A stretch of DNA of 64,000 nt from Ketobacter sp963922875. GTDB taxonomy: Bacteria; Pseudomonadota; Gammaproteobacteria; Pseudomonadales; Ketobacteraceae. Each line of letters begins with the position of its first letter. Position 1 is the first letter of the stretch. The notes under the pieces were generated by a model that was given only the letters and a program-made list of their open reading frames with translations, did no database searches and was not told where the DNA came from. This document shows, piece by piece, positions 1 through 8,095 of this stretch. The stretch spans positions 186,001-250,000 of the forward strand of contig CAWUJH010000002.1 in assembly GCA_963922875.1 (NCBI GenBank), read 5' to 3'. Position numbers and translations under genes: made by a program.

Positions 1-276
1 TGGTGATTTAGTGAGTGGTTTTCGCTTTCTAGACTTATAAAGCCTGTATCTATTTCAGTATTCAGATATCACCCTTTCATAGATTTAATATGAGCTGCTA
101 AGCGTAAGTGGCTGTTGGTTCTAAATCTATCTATCCTCCCTTTTACCACTAACTACCCATTTGTAATGAATGTTTGATGTGGCTTGCTCAGAATTTAACC
201 AATTATAAAGTGGTTGGAATAATAAAACTAAAAGCGTTTTAGAAATCGCTGAGTGTTTGGAGGGTGATTGGTAACT
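1..276. other. Leader region upstream of the recombinase operon
   Basis: No coding region is recognised. The stretch is AT-rich and holds a perfect palindrome at 228-242 and a weak inverted repeat AACCA/TGGTT at 197-201 and 211-215. GGAGGG at 259-264 is the likely ribosome binding site of the first recombinase gene. It probably contains the operon promoter and may contain recombinase binding sites near the island end. No 5' ttcA fragment could be found here, so the left attachment site, if it is in ttcA, lies outside the window. Confidence 0.4.
228..242. promoter_or_regulatory. Palindrome upstream of ginA-like gene (possible operator or recombinase site)
   Basis: CTAAAAGCGTTTTAG is a perfect inverted repeat with 6-bp arms around GCG, 35 bases before the first recombinase start. 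Its position suits either an operator of the recombinase operon or a recombinase arm site. Nothing else in the window supports one over the other. Confidence 0.3.
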
Positions 277-1536
277 ATGGAGATTAAAGTACGGCGCTTT
301 GTCGTTGGGCGAGATCGACCGGTTGTTGAGATTGTGAACTCCGACAATTGCGTATATTGCCCTTTGGCTTCTTTATATTTAACTCTTAAAGAAGAGCTGT
401 CTCATAATACTTTGCTGCGTTTGGCCTATGAATTGAGGTTTTTTTTGATATGGCTGAACGGGAACTCGATTGATCTATTAGAAAGAATAAAAACTGGGAA
501 TTTTTTAACTGACACGGAAGTCAATCAGTTTGTAGAAAGAGCTAGGCAAAAAATAGATGAAAAGTCTTTTTTTGCTATACAGGCTCGCCCCACCGATAAG
601 TACCTTAGCAATCTGCTGCATCAAGATACACATCAAGCGTTAGCTGTATCGCCCAGTGTTACAAATGGGAGGCTAAGACTGGCCGAGGATTATATAAAGT
701 TCATCCATCGAGAACTTAACCGGCATGTGCTACCCCCTCAATACTCAATTAACCTGAATAGAAATATTGCATTATTGAGCGCTGCTCATAGAAGAGAGCT
801 ATCAAGGGGGCAATCCGGGCCTGATCATATTGCAGGAAAGAGTATTTCAAATAAAGTGTTAGACAGATTGTATGCAATTATTGAACCCAATCATCCCGAA
901 AACCCATTTTCTCGCAACACTCGGATAAGGAATTCATTAATAGTCGATCTTCTAGTAGATACAGGGATGAGGCGAGGTGCGTTAGCCAAGCTCAAAGTAT
1001 CAGATATACATTTTCATGGTGCAATTCAGAAGATTTTTATTCGACGCACCAGGTATGACAGCGGGGATCCACGAAGAAATAAACCTGAACATAAAACACA
1101 AGAACATTTTTGTTATCCCTCTGAAGCGACGATGCAAAAACTAAAAAAATATATTGAACAGTATAGGTCGTTGGTTCCTGGAGCCATAACACATGAATAC
1201 GTATTTGTTGTAGAAAAGAATGTGAAAGGAACATTAGGTGAGCCAATATCGCTAGATGGTATTAACTATATATTTAATAAGCTATCTCTTGTGTTGGGGG
1301 TGAGAGTTTATCCGCATTTGCTTCGGCATTTTTGGAATGAAAGATTTAGTGATCTATGTGAGGAGCAAAAGTTAACAGAAATTCAGGTGGATAAATATCG
1401 AAAATTACTGATGGGTTGGTCACCCACATCTGAGATGCCTGCTAACTACAATAAGTTAAAAGATATTGAAAAGTCTATGGAAATAGCAAGGGAAAGACAG
1501 TATGCCATAATGAAGGAATTTTCAGATGAAGACTAA
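277..1536 (+). CDS. ginA: Tyrosine recombinase, GinA-like (first of three)
   Basis: Site-specific recombinase of the phage-integrase fold, about 420 residues. Counting from the upstream TTG at 268, the catalytic domain shows TGMRRG (Arg235), HLLR (His350, Arg353), Trp384 and a candidate nucleophile Tyr394 in PANYNK. ATG 277 is preferred, but GGAGGG (259-264) lies 12 nt away, so TTG 268 cannot be excluded. The gene overlaps the next by 11 nt, and four genes form one rightward operon. Three unlike recombinases followed by a small fourth protein match the GInt ginABCD module, where all four are needed for integration and excision. RIT elements also carry three recombinases but lack the fourth gene. 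The recombinase call is firm; the gin name is inferred from architecture. Confidence 0.8.
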   Translation: MEIKVRRFVVGRDRPVVEIVNSDNCVYCPLASLYLTLKEELSHNTLLRLAYELRFFLIWLNGNSIDLLERIKTGNFLTDTEVNQFVERARQKIDEKSFFAIQARPTDKYLSNLLHQDTHQALAVSPSVTNGRLRLAEDYIKFIHRELNRHVLPPQYSINLNRNIALLSAAHRRELSRGQSGPDHIAGKSISNKVLDRLYAIIEPNHPENPFSRNTRIRNSLIVDLLVDTGMRRGALAKLKVSDIHFHGAIQKIFIRRTRYDSGDPRRNKPEHKTQEHFCYPSEATMQKLKKYIEQYRSLVPGAITHEYVFVVEKNVKGTLGEPISLDGINYIFNKLSLVLGVRVYPHLLRHFWNERFSDLCEEQKLTEIQVDKYRKLLMGWSPTSEMPANYNKLKDIEKSMEIARERQYAIMKEFSDED

Positions 1537-3199
1537 AAAAGTTTATTTGGCCGATATAAAACTGGGTTTATCGGAGTTGTCGGATACTTCCCCGGAAGCT
1601 GTTAGGAAATCATACGCTGGAGTTCCGTTTAACGTGTTCGACGATGTTTGGAAAGTTACCGCTAATAAATCGGCTTATTTAGATCGGGTCGATAATGTTG
1701 GGTATCCATTTGAAATATTGGTTCAGGTTAGAAAAACGCTATCAGATGTGGCGTCTACAAAGACGGCATCTGTTGCCTGTAATGTCATAAACCTTATTGG
1801 TAGAAGGATGCTACCTTCTTTAACATTAACTGACGTTAAGAAACTTGTGGCAAAAAGCCGTACTAATAAGTCAGACGTAGTGATAAAAAATGCCAAGACA
1901 TTTATCCTTTGCCTTGAAAGACGTTTTCCACAGTATCAAGAGCTTGGAGAATATATCCGCAAAGTAAAAATAAGAGATCAAAACAAAAAGCCATCAATAT
2001 TTGACCCTAATAGCGGAGCTTTGACATCGTATGAACATAAGTCATTAGCGGAATCGATAAACAGGCTTGGTCGTGAAGTCTTCCACGATTATATGGTTAT
2101 AAGATCTGCACAAAGTCAAAAATATTTGAAGCAGGGGCTAAGTCTCCTTCCAAGGTTTCAACGCTTAATTTATTTAAGGTTGATATGCTTGACAGCGCGT
2201 AGGTCAGTGCAATTGTTTATGTTGAAATGGCGGGATCTGATTGTTGGTGCGTCCAGGGTTGTTGACGAATTTCAGCTAAGAATGCCAATGGCAAAACAAG
2301 GTGGAGATGGAGGTTTTAGATCACGTTTTGAGGATGGGTTGATCCCTTTGGATCAAGAGTTTTCACAAGAGTTGACCCTTTATAAAGAATACATTACGAA
2401 ATTGTTTTATTGCCGACTCGTTGATCTTGGCATAGAAACTACATTTGATGAATTTATGGGTGTGTCTACGAATCTACCTATCTTGGTCGGTGGCGAATTT
2501 TTCACAGAGCTTGGTAGGAGTCAAGGAAAACTTCCTCTGAATAATCAAGAGTTTCTATTGATGGCGAAATATAATTCGCCAGCATTTCATGTACAGAAAA
2601 CAGGATTTTCAGCGGTTAAAGGAGTGCTAGACGATGTTGAAAGTGATCGGCAAGTTGATATCGCTAAGACATTTGGTTCAACCAGGGCTCGACATACGGT
2701 AGGAACGAACCTCGCAAGAAAGGGATATGACAAACTGACAATCGCTATGCAGCTAGGAAATACACCAAAAGCTGCTGGTTATTATATTGATCTTCTTCCT
2801 GAAGATAGGGGCAAGATAGATAGTGATATAACGGGATTAAAAATACTTGCTAAAAAGTTCTCAGGTACAGTGGTTTTCGAAGCTAATCATCAGAATGCCG
2901 AAATATACTTAAATCAAAAAACTCTAGGCGAATCCTGTAATACTAATGGTTGTCTATCTTGCTTTGGTGAGCGGCCTTTACAATGTTACGGCTGTGAGAA
3001 TTTCAGGCCATTAGCGACAGCTGATCATGAGGAAATGCTAGTGATAGCCGAAAAACGGATGCGCTACCAAATTAACCTTGGAGCAGAACAGGCTGTTTTG
3101 GCGCCTATTAAGATTAATATTAATAACATTAAAGCGACCATTATTGCATGTAGGGATTATGTTTCCGTGCATGCATTGCCTGATAAAAACCAGGCTTAG
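1526..3199 (+). CDS. ginB: Tyrosine recombinase, GinB-like (second of three)
   Basis: A 557-residue recombinase overlapping ginA by 11 nt, which suggests translational coupling. The C-terminal half has Arg225 (TARRS), an R-A-R-H box at 387-390 and a candidate Tyr in GYYIDL near 419-420. In the usual HxxRH box the first His is replaced by Thr (T386-R-A-R389-H390), so catalysis may differ from that of its partners. After the catalytic domain come clustered cysteines (CNTNGCLSC ... CYGC, about residues 475-500) that look like a small zinc-binding knuckle. The role is integration and excision of the island together with the flanking recombinases. Confidence 0.75.
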   Translation: MKTKKVYLADIKLGLSELSDTSPEAVRKSYAGVPFNVFDDVWKVTANKSAYLDRVDNVGYPFEILVQVRKTLSDVASTKTASVACNVINLIGRRMLPSLTLTDVKKLVAKSRTNKSDVVIKNAKTFILCLERRFPQYQELGEYIRKVKIRDQNKKPSIFDPNSGALTSYEHKSLAESINRLGREVFHDYMVIRSAQSQKYLKQGLSLLPRFQRLIYLRLICLTARRSVQLFMLKWRDLIVGASRVVDEFQLRMPMAKQGGDGGFRSRFEDGLIPLDQEFSQELTLYKEYITKLFYCRLVDLGIETTFDEFMGVSTNLPILVGGEFFTELGRSQGKLPLNNQEFLLMAKYNSPAFHVQKTGFSAVKGVLDDVESDRQVDIAKTFGSTRARHTVGTNLARKGYDKLTIAMQLGNTPKAAGYYIDLLPEDRGKIDSDITGLKILAKKFSGTVVFEANHQNAEIYLNQKTLGESCNTNGCLSCFGERPLQCYGCENFRPLATADHEEMLVIAEKRMRYQINLGAEQAVLAPIKININNIKATIIACRDYVSVHALPDKNQA

Positions 3200-3215
3200 T
3201 TAAGCTGTATTTTTC

Positions 3216-5507
3216 ATGATTAATAGATATGAATATTCCATTAACGAGTTTATTGTAGAGCGTAAAGCGATACACAATTCTATTGATGGGATAAGTGTAG
3301 AATTAGGAGAGTGGGATTCGGTTGTTTGGGGGAAGTCACCGAATGCATATAGATTTTTAAGAAAAAATTGGGGTTCAGTAAAAGAGAGCTATACCTATCG
3401 TAATATATCGGATTGCTCGATTATAAGAAGTGAGTGTGTCGGTGATTATTATCAATCATTTATAAAGGCATATATTTCGTATTTGTATCTGGAGGAAGGT
3501 AAAGGAGCTACTCGGTTGTTGACTGTAGCTCATATGTTTCTTGATTTGTGTTTTGTTTTGGAAATTGATAGTACGCCACTTAGTCAAATTGCTGTTGAGC
3601 ATATAAAAGTCTATTTTAGGCGGCTTGATGAGCTTTATAAAAAGGGTACAAAGGAGTCCAAAGTTGCTGCGCTCTGTGGTCTTCTCGAATTTATGGAGGA
3701 AAGAGGGATGTTAGTTCATCCATTGAACGTTGTGAATCCCTATAAATATGAAAATTCCTCGTTTCAAAAGAGAAACCAGCTTGATCGTAGAATTCCTACT
3801 CTTGAAAATGTTAATGCGATAGCAGAGATCTATGATAGAACTATGCGTTTAAACTATTCTTTCGAAAGTTCTGGAAGTGATATTTTGGATATCGTGGCTT
3901 GCTCTGTTGTGGGTATTATATTTTCAACACCAGTTAGGGTTTCGGAAATTGATCTTTTGAGTTATGGATCTCTCATAATTGAAAAATTTAAGGAAAAAAA
4001 TATTTATACTTTGTGTTGGCGTGGCTCGAAAGGAATGGTCGATCATCATAAGCATATCCAAGCCGATATGTTTCCAACGGTTTCGCGTTCTTTGAGCGCG
4101 CTAGAATCAATTAGTGAAAAAGCTAGGGTTCTTTGCCGCTACTATGAAGACCCAGAAAAGCAATTAAAAGCTATTTTTGGCGAATTTAAAGTAGAAATTC
4201 CAAAGGGAGTTAAGTTGAACGCTTCCATTAGCTTGTGGCAGCTGGGCGCATTATTGGGTTTTTATAATGCGACCAATATAGAAGATATACTCAATACGGG
4301 GATGAGGCACCCAGATCTTGGTAAGGGAGATGTTAAGTTCGCTTCTATATGCCAGGGGTTCCCATATGAGGTAAACGGTAATGAGCTTATAACTCCTCGA
4401 ATGGCAGCAAAACTGCTGCTCAATTCGACTTCTGTCTCAAGTAGTTTGAGTAAGGTGTTTGGCGATGAAGTTCTTACTATGTGCGATGTAGAAACATTAT
4501 GGATAGATTATGTAAGGTCTAATTTTAAAGATTTCCCTTTTTACATTGTAGGTGCAGCGAAGAAAAAAATATTCCTATCATCTTCGTTGATACTAGTTAA
4601 TGGTATGTATTCTGCCATTAAACCCTTTAATTGTTCACCGTTTATGATCGCAAAGCCACGAGCAGGGCAATTAATTACAACCAGGTTTTCAAATGTTTCT
4701 GAGAAAAGAAACCTTTTTAGAAAGTATGGATACGATTCTGGTGTTTATAAGTTTACCAGTCATCAAGCTCGTCATTTTCTAAATACTCTTGCTCAAAGAA
4801 GCGATTTATCGGAAGAGATCGTTGCGCTGTGGTCCGGACGGACGAATATCAAGCAAAATAAAGTGTACAACCACGAGTCATCGGAAGAATTAGATGCTAA
4901 ATTTCTCGCTATTGGTGTTGCGCCTAAAGGGAACGCTATTATTCCCATAAGTATTGAGGAATTTGAAGATGTATCTGGCGTCAAGTTTGCCAGCAAAACT
5001 ATTACAGGGTTTTGTACACAGTCGCTCCATGTCAATCCTTGCACCTATCTTAAGGTCGGCATGAGTGGCTGTACTGGATGTACAAAGCACTGCTATATCA
5101 AAGGTGATAAAGCTGCATTGACCACTTTGCAGGAGGATATGCAGATACAAGTTCAAAGACTCGAAAGCAGTTTAATGGAACAATGTAATTTGAATCCTAT
5201 TATGAAAAGATGGTTCGATGTTCATGTTTCAAACATAAAGTTTATTGATACATTGATTTCGCTTTTGAAACGCGATGATATTGAGGATGGTTCAATCATT
5301 AGATTTAATGGTGGACAAAAGTTTAGGGTGGTAAACGATCAAGATGTACATACGATTGAAGTTAAATTTCAATTACCAAACTCATTGAAATGTCTTGTAG
5401 AAAATACTGTCGATTCTGTGTCATGTGATAAGGGGCCGGTCGATCATCAAACTCCTTTCGACTCAATGTTGGCGTCAATGAACCTTAATACGAAGGAAAA
5501 GAATTAA
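3216..5507 (+). CDS. ginC: Tyrosine recombinase, GinC-like (third of three)
   Basis: A large 763-residue recombinase beginning 16 nt after ginB. Catalytic features are TPVRVSE for the first Arg, SHQARH for the HxxRH box, LWSGR and a late Tyr in KVYNH. Like GinB it ends with a cysteine-rich segment (NPCTYL, GCTGCTKHC, near residues 610-630) and then an acidic tail. Its stop overlaps the next start by one base (TAATG). Large size, tandem order and the zinc-knuckle tail fit the third recombinase of GInt modules. The family is clear; the specific name rests on gene order. Confidence 0.75.
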   Translation: MINRYEYSINEFIVERKAIHNSIDGISVELGEWDSVVWGKSPNAYRFLRKNWGSVKESYTYRNISDCSIIRSECVGDYYQSFIKAYISYLYLEEGKGATRLLTVAHMFLDLCFVLEIDSTPLSQIAVEHIKVYFRRLDELYKKGTKESKVAALCGLLEFMEERGMLVHPLNVVNPYKYENSSFQKRNQLDRRIPTLENVNAIAEIYDRTMRLNYSFESSGSDILDIVACSVVGIIFSTPVRVSEIDLLSYGSLIIEKFKEKNIYTLCWRGSKGMVDHHKHIQADMFPTVSRSLSALESISEKARVLCRYYEDPEKQLKAIFGEFKVEIPKGVKLNASISLWQLGALLGFYNATNIEDILNTGMRHPDLGKGDVKFASICQGFPYEVNGNELITPRMAAKLLLNSTSVSSSLSKVFGDEVLTMCDVETLWIDYVRSNFKDFPFYIVGAAKKKIFLSSSLILVNGMYSAIKPFNCSPFMIAKPRAGQLITTRFSNVSEKRNLFRKYGYDSGVYKFTSHQARHFLNTLAQRSDLSEEIVALWSGRTNIKQNKVYNHESSEELDAKFLAIGVAPKGNAIIPISIEEFEDVSGVKFASKTITGFCTQSLHVNPCTYLKVGMSGCTGCTKHCYIKGDKAALTTLQEDMQIQVQRLESSLMEQCNLNPIMKRWFDVHVSNIKFIDTLISLLKRDDIEDGSIIRFNGGQKFRVVNDQDVHTIEVKFQLPNSLKCLVENTVDSVSCDKGPVDHQTPFDSMLASMNLNTKEKN

Positions 5508-5920
5508 TGATTAGAGTCGGTAATGACGGGTTGTCCACAGAGCAGATACAGGCCATATGCAATCTTATAATACTCTGGAGAGGTAAGCTAACCTGGACGT
5601 CACTAGTTAATAAAATTGAAATGGATCTAAATATTTCCATATCCAGGCAAGCACTCAATGGGTACTTTATAATCAAACGAGAATATCAGAATAGAAAACA
5701 GGAATTGCGTGATGGGATAAAAACGGGTGAAAGTTGCACGCAACCCAAGCAATCAGAAAGGGCTCTTTTAGAAAAAATTGAAGCTCAACAGCGCAAGATT
5801 GACTCACTTGAAAGGCAGTTGGATCAACAGCTTGATCAGCTAAAGACTTTTATTTTAAACGTTAGACATGTCCCTGGGGTTGATCTGTCTACTTTGCATA
5901 TTCGGAAATCAGTAAGATAA
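5507..5920 (+). CDS. ginD: Small recombination accessory protein, GinD-like
   Basis: A 137-residue protein whose start shares one base with the ginC stop, so it is the last gene of the recombinase operon. The N-terminal half is short and basic and could form a DNA-binding helix-turn-helix. Residues from about 80 to 115 form a heptad-like, Lys/Glu/Gln-rich helix (LLEKIEAQQRKIDSLERQ) typical of a coiled coil. In GInt islands the fourth gene is a small HTH protein needed for transposition, and this gene has the matching size and place. No catalytic motif is visible. Confidence 0.6.
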   Translation: MIRVGNDGLSTEQIQAICNLIILWRGKLTWTSLVNKIEMDLNISISRQALNGYFIIKREYQNRKQELRDGIKTGESCTQPKQSERALLEKIEAQQRKIDSLERQLDQQLDQLKTFILNVRHVPGVDLSTLHIRKSVR

Positions 5921-5957
5921 GAAGTTAAAAGTACATGTTGCGGCAATAAGACTCTTT

Positions 5958-5990
5958 ACGAAAAATCAGATTGGGAAGTGATTTTTTCGT
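5958..5990. terminator. Convergent hairpin between ginD-like and xre genes
   Basis: ACGAAAAATCA (5958-5968) pairs with TGATTTTTTCGT (5979-5990) around a 10-nt loop. It lies where the rightward recombinase operon meets the leftward xre gene and overlaps the last codons of the latter. The A/T-rich arms would serve both directions. Confidence 0.5.
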
Positions 5991-6229
5991 GACATTGATT
6001 TGAGGAGAATGTCTAAACCAGCATGGGGATCTACACCCAGTGCTTGGCAGTATTCAATGAATTCAAATACCTCCAGCTTCCTAGAGCCGTCTTCAATTTT
6101 ACCAACAATAGAATGCGGCACACCGAGCTTTTCAGCCAGCGTGCGGATCGTATAGCCCGAGTCGAGTCTTTGCTCTTTGAGCCAAGCCCGTAAAGCGGCG
6201 TAATTATTTGAGTTCCGAGAATATCGCAT
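5966..6229 (-). CDS. Xre-family HTH transcriptional regulator
   Basis: An 87-residue protein made almost entirely of a Cro/C1-type helix-turn-helix: TIRTLAEKLGVPHSIVGKIE is the recognition region, followed by the usual third and fourth helices (FIEYCQALGVDP). It is transcribed away from the gene at 6319, and two GTCTC/GAGAC inverted repeats fill the space between them, starting one base before its own ATG. It therefore probably represses itself and its divergent neighbour. It could also serve the recombinase operon. No toxin gene is evident next to it. Confidence 0.85.
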   Translation of the reverse strand: MRYSRNSNNYAALRAWLKEQRLDSGYTIRTLAEKLGVPHSIVGKIEDGSRKLEVFEFIEYCQALGVDPHAGLDILLKSMSRKNHFPI

Positions 6230-6257
6230 TGTCTCGATTGTAGAGACGAGCTATAAT
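6229..6257 (+). promoter_or_regulatory. Sigma-70-like promoter for the 6319 gene
   Basis: TTGTCT (6229-6234), a 17-nt spacer and a consensus TATAAT (6252-6257) point rightward. Both Xre operator palindromes overlap these boxes, so bound repressor would block RNA polymerase. Confidence 0.6.
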
Positions 6258-6275
6258 GTCTCGAAATTCGAGACA
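6230..6275. promoter_or_regulatory. Tandem palindromic operators of the Xre regulator
   Basis: TGTCTCGAAATTCGAGACA (6257-6275) is a perfect palindrome around a central A. A second, imperfect site has the same half-sites with a wider gap (GTCTC 6231-6235, GAGAC 6243-6247). They lie directly between the divergent xre and 6319 genes. Assignment to this regulator is inferred from position. Confidence 0.65.
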
Positions 6276-6318
6276 TTTGCGTAGGAAAATGGAAATATAC
6301 TTCCATCCCTTAAGATAG

Positions 6319-6798
6319 GTGCCTGTGTTCCAAACTTCAAAAGCTATGCGAGCTGAAATGCCGCAAGGCCTTTCAATAAATGGCTGCCAACACTGGCATA
6401 CTATTACCCAAGCTATTCAAGTTCGATTATTTCACGTGCGTTTTAGGGATAAGAAAACTGAGTTCGAGAAAGTGATCTGGACTAGCGATTTACACGTACT
6501 TGAAAGGCTCTACGAGGGTATTAAAGGTCGGGTTCTTGAGGTTAATCTATTTAGCCCCCCATATCTAAACGGCACAGATAGCTGGAAATTTGATCCGCTT
6601 GATAAGATTATTAGTTTGTCCAGAATGAATGGTGAATCCGAGGCCTTGGTAGGACACGAATATCAGTTAAGTTCTGGCACAATACTCTATGATAGGTTTG
6701 ATGGCCGGTTTAAGCGTACCGATCCTGGGCTAATGAGAGAGGAGCTTGATCTATCGAAAGTGGAGGCACCAAAGGCATCATCAAACATTTACCAGTAA
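6319..6798 (+). CDS. Unknown protein divergent from xre
   Basis: A 159-residue protein that I do not recognise. It has no signal peptide, membrane segment or cysteine cluster. The composition is that of a soluble mixed alpha/beta protein (VRLFHVRFRDK, VLEVNLFSPPYL). The start shown is GTG 6319; no clear ribosome binding site precedes it, and a downstream ATG is possible. A consensus promoter overlapped by Xre operators lies just upstream, so it is likely a tightly repressed gene under the neighbouring regulator. Tightly controlled genes beside a small Xre protein on islands are often toxins or mobility functions; that is only a contextual guess. Confidence 0.55.
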   Translation: MPVFQTSKAMRAEMPQGLSINGCQHWHTITQAIQVRLFHVRFRDKKTEFEKVIWTSDLHVLERLYEGIKGRVLEVNLFSPPYLNGTDSWKFDPLDKIISLSRMNGESEALVGHEYQLSSGTILYDRFDGRFKRTDPGLMREELDLSKVEAPKASSNIYQ

Positions 6799-7086
6799 GA
6801 TCATTTGAAAGTTGAAATATTGAAAATGGTATTATTGGTAGGTTGGTATTGCTCCTACCATTAATACCTATATCTCTCTGGTAGGAAAATTGAGAATCTT
6901 GGATTTTGAATTGCACACGCCCGCCTGAATCCCTACATGCGATATTATTAAGCTAACACGAATATTGCACAATAACCTGCTCGTTGGTGCTGTGCATATT
7001 GAGTGTTATTGATGGGGTGTGTTTGCCATGATACGTCTGCCAAAAACAGTTTATTCAATTCATTCTAAGCACAGATCGTGAATCAC
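6799..7086. other. Non-coding gap with hairpin repeat copy 1
   Basis: The only structure recognised is the strong hairpin at 6828-6868, part of a repeat found again at 7779-7824. The remainder is AT-rich with no gene. Confidence 0.4.
6823..6868. repeat. 46-bp hairpin repeat, copy 1
   Basis: Aligned without gaps to 7779-7824, 35 of 46 bases agree, including the first ten (AAAATGGTAT), TTGGTAT in the middle and ATACC at the end. This copy folds as a hairpin: GGTATTATTGGTAGG (6828-6842) pairs with CCTACCATTAATACC (6854-6868) with one mismatch, around an 11-nt loop. The two copies flank the ankyrin gene in direct orientation. Confidence 0.65.
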
Positions 7087-7689
7087 TTATTTTTCCGACA
7101 ATTCAATGCAGCCTTTATCGTTAAATCCGTATCTGTACTGCTTTTTGAACTCATTCAAAGCAAATTGCTTTGCATATTCGCGCTGGAGATACTCAACCAA
7201 CTCAATGTTTATATCCTCGCGTCCATCTTTTGTTGCATGTCCAAGTGCTGTGAAGCCATTATTGTCTTTGAGAGTTAAGTCTGCTTCCGCCTGGACCAGC
7301 GCTTTGGTGAGGGATACATTTCCCTTCTTTGAGCCAAATAAACCTGCTCCTGAAGCTGCAAACATCACTGCTGTCATTCCGTTTGTGTCGATTTCATTAA
7401 TGCTATTTCTCAATAAGTAAATTAATTTTGCGCTAACAGCTTTTGATCGGCACCGTACAGCTTCAATTAGAGCAGTTCTGCCGGTGTTATTCTTTGAAAA
7501 TATTGAGGAATTGAAATCGTTTATAAGCGTTCTGCAATTCTCGATGTCACGTTCACAAGCGAACCTTATTAACAAAGTATCGCCTTTATCATTTCTTATA
7601 TCGTCAACACTGATCAATTCAGTATGTAAATAATTTTCGAGGATATCTGTGTTCCCAGATCTCAAGCTTTTAAAGCACTGATTGAACAT
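7087..7689 (-). CDS. Ankyrin-repeat protein
   Basis: A 200-residue protein with about four ankyrin repeats. The helix-turn-helix units show G-x-T-x-L signatures: KGDTLLIRFACE, TGRTALIEAV, NGMTAVMFAAS and NGFTALGHAT, with loops such as LKDNNGF between them. Ankyrin repeats bind other proteins; no enzyme domain or signal peptide is visible. The gene stands alone on the minus strand between two copies of a 46-bp repeat, downstream of the defence operon in the same orientation but 0.4 kb away. The partner is unknown. It could be an accessory defence or anti-defence protein, but nothing in the sequence shows this. Confidence 0.8.
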   Translation of the reverse strand: MFNQCFKSLRSGNTDILENYLHTELISVDDIRNDKGDTLLIRFACERDIENCRTLINDFNSSIFSKNNTGRTALIEAVRCRSKAVSAKLIYLLRNSINEIDTNGMTAVMFAASGAGLFGSKKGNVSLTKALVQAEADLTLKDNNGFTALGHATKDGREDINIELVEYLQREYAKQFALNEFKKQYRYGFNDKGCIELSEK

Positions 7690-8095
7690 TGATCCAATTC
7701 CTGATTAGATATTCCCAATATTGGGTGGCTTGTATGTAAGTTATTGCCTCTGAAATAATATTGTAGAGGCTTAAGCTAAAAATGGTATCGTTGGCAGATT
7801 GGTATAATACATATCATTCATACCAAAAACGTTCGACCTGCAAATCATGAAAAATGAAGTTGCTATCTACTAGTCAGCAAAATAGGTTTCGGGGAAAGTT
7901 ATAGGTAGGTGACTTGCTGCTCTCAAGTCGTGGGTTTATTTGCTCTTATTGCAGGCCAACCCAGGCGCTTCGCAGATCTCATTGCATGATTAATGACAGG
8001 GGAGACTCATACCCGGTCAAGTTAGATTATAAAGTTTCCCTGGCGGCGAGGTCAATTGGTAATCATGGGGCCCTGGAGCACAGACAATTTCAGTG
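7690..8095. other. Non-coding gap between the defence operon and the ankyrin gene
   Basis: It holds the second 46-bp repeat (7779-7824) about 90 bases upstream of the ankyrin start. A short rightward open frame at 7914-8099 has no ribosome binding site and no protein-like pattern. No terminator for the defence operon was recognised, so read-through into the ankyrin gene is possible. Confidence 0.4.
7779..7824. repeat. 46-bp hairpin repeat, copy 2
   Basis: Direct copy of the element at 6823-6868, 35 of 46 positions identical, no gap. Its arms (GGTAT.../...ATACC) pair less well than those of copy 1, so it looks like the older or decayed copy. It sits upstream of the ankyrin gene start. Confidence 0.6.

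Noticed and set aside
1..267. Left attachment site inside a 5' ttcA fragment
   Set aside because: No frame here resembles the TtcA N-terminus and the ttcA junction bases are absent, so the junction must lie outside the window or not exist.
277..5507. RIT element (recombinases in trio)
   Set aside because: Three tandem recombinases fit, but sizes differ strongly, a fourth small gene is coupled to them and long cargo follows, which matches GInt better.
5966..6798. Toxin-antitoxin pair (Xre plus toxin such as HipA or HigB/RelE)
   Set aside because: The genes are divergent rather than in one operon, and the 159-residue protein shows no known toxin motif.
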